Origin: Deltaproteobacteria bacterium
GTDB taxonomy: Bacteria; Desulfobacterota; DSM-4660; Desulfatiglandales; HGW-15
DNA length: 13,330 nt
Direction: 5' to 3'
Assembly (NCBI GenBank): GCA_016926135.1
Contig: JAFGPH010000412.1
Span: forward strand, 1-13,330
Shown: piece after piece, positions 7,816 to 13,330 of the stretch
How positions within the stretch are numbered: position 1 is the stretch's first letter
Layout: every line of letters starts with the position of its first letter
Translations under genes and position numbers: made by a program
The notes under the pieces: model-generated
What the model was told of the DNA's origin: nothing
What the model saw: the letters and a program-made list of their open reading frames with translations, nothing else
Databases searched by the model: none

Positions 7816-8252
7816 TCAACGTCTTTGTGACACCCGAGGCACTTCCTGTGAGGCCCGGTCTTTTTCTTTTGGGCCGCCAGTCCCTGGTGGCAGTTCTTGC
7901 AATTCACGTGAAAGGCCTTCTGCAGATTCCAGGCCTTACCCTGGTCCTTTTGGAAATCGTGACATTCGCTGCACTGGGCCGTGCTCTCCCAGGGAGCCCA
8001 GACATTCTTCCCATCCTTGTATTCGTGATGACAGTCCCAGCAGGAGACACGGTAGTCCAGGGCATGCCTCTTGTGGCTGAAGGTGACCGGCCCCTTTCTG
8101 TCTGATTTGTAGCCCTCGTTGTCGATGACAATGACGTCCAGAGAGCCGGCGCCCGCCTCTGCCTTCACCCCGGTAGGGATCCATCCCCCCGTGAGAGCAA
8201 AAAGCAGCACCGGCAGAACCACAACTGCGTACACAGCCAATCTCCACTTCAT
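7806..8252 (-). CDS. Four-haem class III-type cytochrome c, exported
   Basis: A 148-residue periplasmic multihaem cytochrome. Residues 1-31 form a signal peptide (MKWR followed by a hydrophobic core). Four CXXCH haem sites are visible: CWDCH (71-75), CSECH (94-98), CKNCH (118-122) and CLGCH (138-142). Extra histidines that could be the distal ligands are His60 and His63 in VTFSHKRHALDY, His76, His115 and His135. The FSHKxHA-12-CxxCHH spacing is typical of cytochrome c3/c7-like proteins that shuttle electrons in the periplasm of sulfate- and metal-reducing deltaproteobacteria. GAGGAGG lies about 11 bases before ATG 8252, a slightly long spacing. It stands alone, with no oxidoreductase partner in view, so its redox partner is unknown. 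A convincing promoter was not found. Confidence 0.95.
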   Translation of the reverse strand: MKWRLAVYAVVVLPVLLFALTGGWIPTGVKAEAGAGSLDVIVIDNEGYKSDRKGPVTFSHKRHALDYRVSCWDCHHEYKDGKNVWAPWESTAQCSECHDFQKDQGKAWNLQKAFHVNCKNCHQGLAAQKKKTGPHRKCLGCHKDVEKK

Positions 8253-8324
8253 CCGCGTCCTAGCCTCCTCAATCAGTCAATTGGAAAATCGCCAAGCGTC
8301 AGTACTGCGTTCGAAAAAAGTCCC

Positions 8325-8353
8325 GTTCGCCCTTCGATACCTCAGGACGAATG
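8325..8353. repeat. REP-like palindrome 1
   Basis: TTCGCCCT (8326-8333) and AGGACGAA (8344-8351) form an 8-position stem with one mismatch. The wording (TTCGCCCTTCGA...TCAGG-CGAA) resembles the widespread intergenic palindromes of the TTCGCCCT-GAGC-TTGTCGAA type. Confidence 0.5.
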
Positions 8354-8382
8354 CATAGGGTGCGCCCTAGGCCTGTGATGTT

Positions 8383-8436
8383 CCATTCGTGGTGAAGCCT
8401 GTGCTGAGGGATCGAGGGGCGTCGAACCATGAACGG
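8383..8436. repeat. REP-like palindrome 2
   Basis: CCATTCGTGGT (8383-8393) and ACCATGAACGG (8426-8436) match as inverted arms in 9 of 11 positions around a 32-base centre. This is a second member of the same type of palindrome, 30 bases from the first. The surrounding stretch 8253-8600 has no gene: no frame there shows a plausible start, ribosome-binding site or recognisable protein, and 8437-8600 shows no clear structure. Confidence 0.5.
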
Positions 8437-8602
8437 AACGCCGGTGTGGGACTTTTTACCGAGTTCATCAGTAATGGGTCAGAGATGTACACCAAAACGG
8501 CTCCGGGGTCAAGGGTCGTGTCTTCATTGCGCGGGGCAGGATGTGGCCGGGTTTCACCCGCCTTCGCAGGAAGCCGCGGGCTCCTGCAACCGGGGCTCCA
8601 CG

Positions 8603-8634
8603 AAAAAAGGGCAGGGCCGACGAAGGCCCTGCCC
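8603..8634 (-). terminator. Intrinsic terminator of the small RNA
   Basis: GGGCAGGGCC and GGCCCTGCCC form a perfect 10-bp stem around a 6-base loop (8609-8634), followed on the minus strand by six T (8608-8603). The plus strand lacks a T-run, so termination is directed at the minus-strand RNA. Confidence 0.9.
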
Positions 8635-8780
8635 TCAAGAAAAAACGATCAAAGGTCAGTTTCTGACATCAAGCATCTACTGGGTTGGGCTCTTGGTTAA
8701 CCTTGCTACAGGGTTTGCTCGGGTTGTATGTTCAATAACCAACCCGGGACAGGTTGACTACAATGTTAACCAACAATTAT
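8603..8780 (-). ncRNA. Structured small RNA of unknown family, about 178 nt
   Basis: A minus-strand transcript predicted from a perfect promoter and a strong terminator, with no usable reading frame inside. Fold: TTGGTTAAC (8773-8765) pairs with GTTAACCAA (8701-8693); after an A/G mismatch, TTG (8763-8761) pairs with CAA (8705-8703). A symmetric 14/14-base internal bubble follows, then CGGGTTG (8746-8740) pairs with CAACCCG (8726-8720) around a 13-base loop. A closing stem, a large central bubble and an apical hairpin are reminiscent of 6S RNA, but the stems are shorter than usual and no 6S primary consensus was recognised. GGGTTGG (8745-8739) could instead pair with CCAACCC (8688-8682), giving an alternative fold. 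It could be a small regulatory RNA or a divergent 6S RNA. Confidence 0.65.
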
Positions 8781-8785
8781 GCATT

Positions 8786-8814
8786 ATTATATACCATAGT
8801 AATCTATTTGTCAA
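8786..8814 (-). promoter_or_regulatory. Consensus sigma-70-type promoter of the small RNA
   Basis: On the minus strand a perfect TTGACA (8814-8809), a 17-base spacer and a perfect TATAAT (8791-8786). This is the strongest promoter in the window and points to an abundant transcript starting near 8780. Confidence 0.88.
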
Positions 8815-8917
8815 CCATTTTTATCTGAATGACTTGTAAATAAAAAAAGCGATCGAATGAGGTAGCTCTCAAAATCTTCGAACCTTGTGGCAGGTCAGGG
8901 CACGGCTCCCTGCCGTT

Positions 8918-9253
8918 TCAGTGTGAAAGATTCGTCAGAGCGTCGGGATTCCGACATGGAAGGATGTCCACATCGACCAAATACCTGCCTCTGAGAGTAC
9001 CCTGTTCTCCCATCGAGATCTTGCGGATTACGGTCACCAGCCGCTCAGAAGGACGTGAGGAGTCTTCCCCGAAGTACTTCAAGCTGACCCTGTCCCCGAC
9101 CTTGATGTTTGCAATAATATCTGGATTATCCTCAGTAATCAAACACATAAACTCGGGTGCCTTGTGCCAGACCCTAAAGCATGAAGGCGCGGTCCGAATC
9201 TCGCCCGGAAATTCGACTTCAACCTTGTACCTCTCCGTCGCTTTGTGGCCCAT
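8918..9253 (-). CDS. Small unrecognised protein
   Basis: A 111-residue soluble protein with no signal peptide or membrane segment and no recognised family. It is rich in alternating hydrophobic residues (YKVEVEFPGEI, EFMCLITEDNPDIIANIKVG, ERLVTVIRKI, GRYLVDVDIL), which suggests a small beta-barrel fold, possibly of PilZ-like or OB-like size; that is only a guess. ATG 9253 was chosen because GGCGGGGTGA lies just upstream. The frame is open further 5' to a TTG at 9376 (152 residues), but that extension runs into a low-complexity direct repeat and lacks a good Shine-Dalgarno sequence; a start between the two remains possible. It lies between the groEL terminator and the small-RNA promoter and is probably transcribed alone. 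Confidence 0.7.
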   Translation of the reverse strand: MGHKATERYKVEVEFPGEIRTAPSCFRVWHKAPEFMCLITEDNPDIIANIKVGDRVSLKYFGEDSSRPSERLVTVIRKISMGEQGTLRGRYLVDVDILPCRNPDALTNLSH

Positions 9254-9364
9254 GTAATCACCCCGCCGGTAGTTTTCTGGCGAGTCACGGAAAAGTTCAT
9301 TTACGGTGCCCGGCTCCCATGACTCGACGATAGGAAATGCAATCTCTGTGCCAGAGAGGAAGGG

Positions 9365-9390
9365 CTCAAGGTGCAAGGCACGAGGTGCAA
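9365..9390. repeat. Short low-complexity direct repeat
   Basis: GGTGCAAGG is repeated (9370-9378 and 9384-9392) around GCACGA, giving the kind of GCAAGG-rich intergenic filler also seen as AGCTCAAAG repeats at 2621-2650. It lies at the 5' border of the small unrecognised gene. Confidence 0.4.
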
Positions 9391-9513
9391 GGATAAGCCG
9401 GAAAAGGTGTCAAGCAAAGACTTTCACCCGCCAAAGACGGGCAAGCACAGACCCCCACGGGAAACTGGTGCTTTCCCTGTGATGGGTTCGGGGGGCGGTA
9501 CGGTCAGGGTCAC

Positions 9514-9547
9514 AAAAAGGGGATTGGACATGGGGTCCAATCCCCTT
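9514..9547 (-). terminator. Intrinsic terminator of groESL
   Basis: AAGGGGATTGGAC and GTCCAATCCCCTT form a perfect 13-bp stem (9517-9529 with 9535-9547) over a 5-base loop. On the minus strand the stem ends in a run of five T (9518-9514), 43 bases after the groEL stop. Confidence 0.92.
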
Positions 9548-9589
9548 GAGCAGCAAAACGGAACCATGCGGCAGGGCTTTGGGCAGCGT

Positions 9590-11248
<1,659 letters not shown>

Positions 11249-11301
11249 TTACGTTGCGAGATGTGTTTTGAGAATCTGCGTCGCAGGTTGTAGAAACGTG
11301 T

Positions 11302-11589
11302 TTACTCCACGATGGCGACAATGTCGTCCTCTCTCATAATCAGGTGCTCCTCGCCGTTGATCTTGATCTCCGTGCCGGCATATCTGCCAAAGAGAACACG
11401 ATCGCCCTTTTTGACCTGCAAAGGTACCTTCTTGCCGCTTTCCACGACCTTGCCGCCTCCGACCGCTACGACCTTGCCCTCCATGGGCTTCTCCTTGGCC
11501 GTATCAGGGATGATAATGCCGCCTTTGGTGGTCTCCTCCTCGTCAATCCGTTTCACAATAACTCGGTCCTGCAGTGGTTTCACGTTCAT
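11302..11589 (-). CDS. groES: Co-chaperonin GroES (Hsp10)
   Basis: The 95-residue heptameric lid of the GroEL chamber. It begins [20 protein letters not shown], carries the flexible mobile loop [15 protein letters not shown] (about residues 22-36) that docks on GroEL, and ends [37 protein letters not shown] is typical of the family. ATG 11589 has the Shine-Dalgarno GGGGAGGAG about 9 bases upstream. It is the first gene of the groES-groEL operon. Confidence 0.99.
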   Translation of the reverse strand: MNVKPLQDRVIVKRIDEEETTKGGIIIPDTAKEKPMEGKVVAVGGGKVVESGKKVPLQVKKGDRVLFGRYAGTEIKINGEEHLIMREDDIVAIVE

Positions 11590-11869
11590 GGTCTACGTCT
11601 CCTCCCCTTGTATGGATTGTTATTATGGATCAGGGCTGTCCGGAATCCCTCTTTACTGTCTGCCTCTTTTTGATCGGCCTTAGTGGGTTAAGCCCAGCAA
11701 CTAACTGGAATAATGGGATATCGGTAGAATGGAGATTGGGAACCGACCCGATACCCGGCATTCCAATAGTACGGCTTTCCTGGTCCCCGACGGGTCGGAA
11801 GCCGTGGACCCGTTAACCACAAAAACTTAATTCGTGGGAACAGATTGTCAAGGTATCGAACAGGATTAT
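11590..11869 (-). promoter_or_regulatory. groESL upstream region with dyads, no CIRCE seen
   Basis: A 280-base gap before groES. No TTAGCACTC-N9-GAGTGCTAA (CIRCE) element and no clear heat-shock sigma-32 promoter were found. A CTTGACA (11852-11846, minus strand) gives a perfect -35 hexamer, but the best -10 at 16 bases is a poor TAAGTT. A dyad ACGGCTT (11771-11777) with AAGCCGT (11799-11805), enclosing CCGA-CGGG-TCGG, could be an operator or the weak end of the epimerase transcript. The mode of heat-shock control cannot be decided. Confidence 0.35.
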
Positions 11870-12859
11870 TCAGGACTTTCCGGGTGGAATGACGGATCGA
11901 TTCGCCCGGGTTTCAAGCCACCACCGGAGGGTCAGTCGGAGACCCGAGGGTACGTCCGTCTCCGGGAACCAGCCAAATTCCTCGCCGGCGCGTTTCACGG
12001 CGAGGCAACTCCGTTTGATATCTCCCTGCCGGGCGGGCTGTTTCAGGGGCGAAGCCAGCGAGGGGGATGTTTCCGGCCTGATCTCGCGCACCGCCTCGTA
12101 GATCATCCTGTAGAGCTGAAGCGTCCTGGTCTCCCGGGTGGTCCCGATATTGAACACCCCCCCGTCTCCTCCCGAAACGGCCTTGAGATTCGCCCGGACC
12201 ACGTCGCCCACGTAGCAGTAATCCCGTATCATCCCCTCTTCATCTTCAGGGAAATGATTCAGGGTGGAGGGCCTTCCCTGGAGCAGGTTTTCCATGAAGA
12301 TACTCACGACCCCCGCCTCCCCGTGGGAGATCTGGCGGGGTCCATACACGTTGGCGTAGCGCAGCACCGTGAATTCCAGGCCGTGGGCATGCTTGCACCA
12401 GGCCAGGTAGTACTCGGAGGCAAGTTTTGAGACGGCATACGGGGAAAGGGGTTGCGGAAGATAGGATTCCGTGGTGGGGTACTCCGTGGCTTCGCCATAG
12501 ATGGCGCCCCCCGAGGAGATGAAAATGACCTTCTTCACGCCATGCCGGACGGCGCTCTGGAGGAGGTTCAGCAGGCCCCCTATGTTGATGTCCGCGTCCC
12601 TGACCGGGTCCGCCACCGAGACGGGAACGCTGATCTGGGCTGCGTGGTGGTTCAGGATTTGGGGCCGTTCCTCGGTCATGATTTCTTCGACACGATCGGA
12701 TCGGATGTCCGCCGCATAAAAGCGGGCCTTGGAGTTGAGGTTCTCCCTTCTCCCCGTGGAAAGGTCGTCCAACACGACCACCTCGTGGCCTTCCCGAACA
12801 TATCCGTCCACCACGTTCGATCCGATGAACCCCGCTCCGCCTGTCACGAGAATCTTCAT
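11870..12859 (-). CDS. NAD-dependent sugar-nucleotide epimerase (UDP-glucose 4-epimerase-like)
   Basis: A 329-residue extended short-chain dehydrogenase of the epimerase/dehydratase family, acting on a nucleotide-sugar, most likely UDP-glucose/UDP-galactose, for cell-surface polysaccharide. The N-terminal Rossmann motif TGGAGFIGS (residues 6-14) binds NAD, with the acidic pair Asp31/Asp32 in VVVLDDLSTGRREN for the adenosine ribose. The catalytic set is Ser115/116 in FISSGGAIYGE, Tyr141 and Lys145 in SPYAVSKLASEYY. RYANVYGPRQ and GMIRDYCYVGDVVRA are typical of the family. The substrate cannot be fixed from motifs. ATG 12859 has a strong Shine-Dalgarno sequence (AAGGAGGTG) about 6 bases upstream; the same frame is open further upstream but that part shows no homology. 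It is divergent from the cysteine synthase gene. Confidence 0.93.
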   Translation of the reverse strand: MKILVTGGAGFIGSNVVDGYVREGHEVVVLDDLSTGRRENLNSKARFYAADIRSDRVEEIMTEERPQILNHHAAQISVPVSVADPVRDADINIGGLLNLLQSAVRHGVKKVIFISSGGAIYGEATEYPTTESYLPQPLSPYAVSKLASEYYLAWCKHAHGLEFTVLRYANVYGPRQISHGEAGVVSIFMENLLQGRPSTLNHFPEDEEGMIRDYCYVGDVVRANLKAVSGGDGGVFNIGTTRETRTLQLYRMIYEAVREIRPETSPSLASPLKQPARQGDIKRSCLAVKRAGEEFGWFPETDVPSGLRLTLRWWLETRANRSVIPPGKS

Positions 12860-12932
12860 GTCCGTCACCTCCTTCCCGCAAGATAGGAGGAAGACAAGGT
12901 GGAAGTCAAGGAGGGACTCCCACATTTGGGGA

Positions 12933-12961
12933 TTGCAAAGCCGGGGACCATGATATACATT
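12933..12961 (+). promoter_or_regulatory. Possible promoter of the cysteine synthase gene
   Basis: TTGCAA (12933-12938) and TACATT (12956-12961) lie 17 bases apart in the divergent gap 12860-13028. Matches are moderate. Nothing else is recognisable in this 169-base gap. Confidence 0.3.
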
Positions 12962-13028
12962 TCCACGTCTGTGCGTTCTTTGTGGTGCGCAACCCGGTCT
13001 GTTGATCCCCTCCCGGGGAAGAGTCCTC

Positions 13029-13330
13029 ATGGCGAAGAAATACGAGAACATCTTGGGTCTGATCGGCGGGACGCCTCTCGTCCCGTTGAGGCATATCCAT
13101 CCGAATCGTAACGTGGAGATCCTGGCCAAGTTGGAGTCCTTCAACCCCGGTGGCTCCATCAAGGACAGGCCTGCGCTCTTCATGATCGAAGAGGCGGAGA
13201 GAAAAGGAGAACTCGGAAGGGACAGAATCATCCTGGAGGCCACCAGTGGAAACACCGGCATAGGCCTTTCCCTGGTGGCGGCCGTGAAGGGTTACCGGAT
13301 CCTCCTGGTCATGTCGGAGGCCGTCAGCGA
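13029..13330 (+). CDS. PLP-dependent cysteine synthase (3' end outside window)
   Basis: The N-terminal 100 residues of a fold-type II PLP enzyme of the O-acetylserine sulfhydrylase / cystathionine beta-synthase family, which makes cysteine from an activated serine and sulfide (or a sulfur carrier). Visible motifs are [14 protein letters not shown] (about residues 7-20), the PLP-binding Lys45 in [11 protein letters not shown], and the phosphate/substrate loop [13 protein letters not shown] (about 70-82). VMSEAVSE at the edge suits the CysM/CysK-like branch. ATG 13029 has GGGGAAGAG 5 bases upstream. The rest of the gene, and hence whether a C-terminal CBS or ACT domain is present, is outside the window. 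Confidence 0.93.
   Translation, partial: MAKKYENILGLIGGTPLVPLRHIHPNRNVEILAKLESFNPGGSIKDRPALFMIEEAERKGELGRDRIILEATSGNTGIGLSLVAAVKGYRILLVMSEAVS

Noticed and set aside
8429..8839. 136-codon plus-strand frame across the small-RNA gene
   Set aside because: No domain or ribosome-binding site; it runs through the terminator stem and the promoter of the minus-strand RNA.
12880..12909. TTGACT-18-TATCTT promoter for the epimerase
   Set aside because: The predicted start point would fall inside the Shine-Dalgarno sequence, so it is unlikely to serve this gene.
12860..13261. N-terminal extension of the epimerase to a start at 13261
   Set aside because: It overlaps the start of the cysteine synthase gene on the other strand, and the Rossmann motif begins right after ATG 12859, which has a strong Shine-Dalgarno sequence.

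Overview
The window looks like a chromosomal segment of a GC-rich, probably anaerobic deltaproteobacterium (Desulfobacterota sensu lato). The signs are a four-haem class III-type cytochrome c with a signal peptide, two large PAS-type histidine kinases, a Gly-Gly-Met-tailed GroEL, REP-like intergenic palindromes, and a DUF1573-type exported protein that appears to use UGA as selenocysteine. The species cannot be named from the sequence.

Layout. 1-1736 (minus, cut by the left edge): PAS-GAF-histidine kinase. 1861-2559 (plus): exported DUF1573-like protein interrupted by a single in-frame TGA exactly where the family has the first Cys of its CGC motif. 2605-2694: nested palindromic intergenic element. 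2727-3215 and 3202-3681 (plus, overlapping): RNase HI and a flavin-reductase-like FMN-binding protein. 3682-3916: AT-rich promoter and leader with two mutually exclusive perfect hairpins, ahead of 3917-4915 (plus), a zinc-ribbon protein with a very acidic repetitive tail. 4936-5108: a complete tRNA-Phe transcription unit (promoter, tRNA with encoded CCA, terminator). 5112-5380: copies of a GC-rich inverted-repeat element.

5433-7534 (minus): a two-gene signalling operon, a small membrane protein overlapping by ATGA a membrane-bound hybrid histidine kinase with a receiver domain; the two appear to share a membrane-domain pattern. 7651-7815: a remnant of a Kef-type cation/proton antiporter directly abutting 7806-8252 (minus), the four-haem cytochrome. 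8253-8600: no gene, two REP-like palindromes. 8603-8814 (minus): a perfect sigma-70-type promoter, a structured non-coding transcript of about 178 nt and an intrinsic terminator. 8918-9253 (minus): small unrecognised protein. 9514-11589 (minus): groES-groEL with a strong terminator. 11870-12859 (minus): UDP-glucose 4-epimerase-like SDR. 13029-13330 (plus, cut by the right edge): PLP-dependent cysteine synthase.

How it fits together: most of the window is housekeeping (chaperonin, tRNA, RNase H, cysteine and sugar-nucleotide metabolism) interleaved with sensing modules. The most notable points are the candidate selenoprotein at 1861-2559, the orphan structured RNA at 8603-8780, and the alternative-hairpin leader at 3845-3890.
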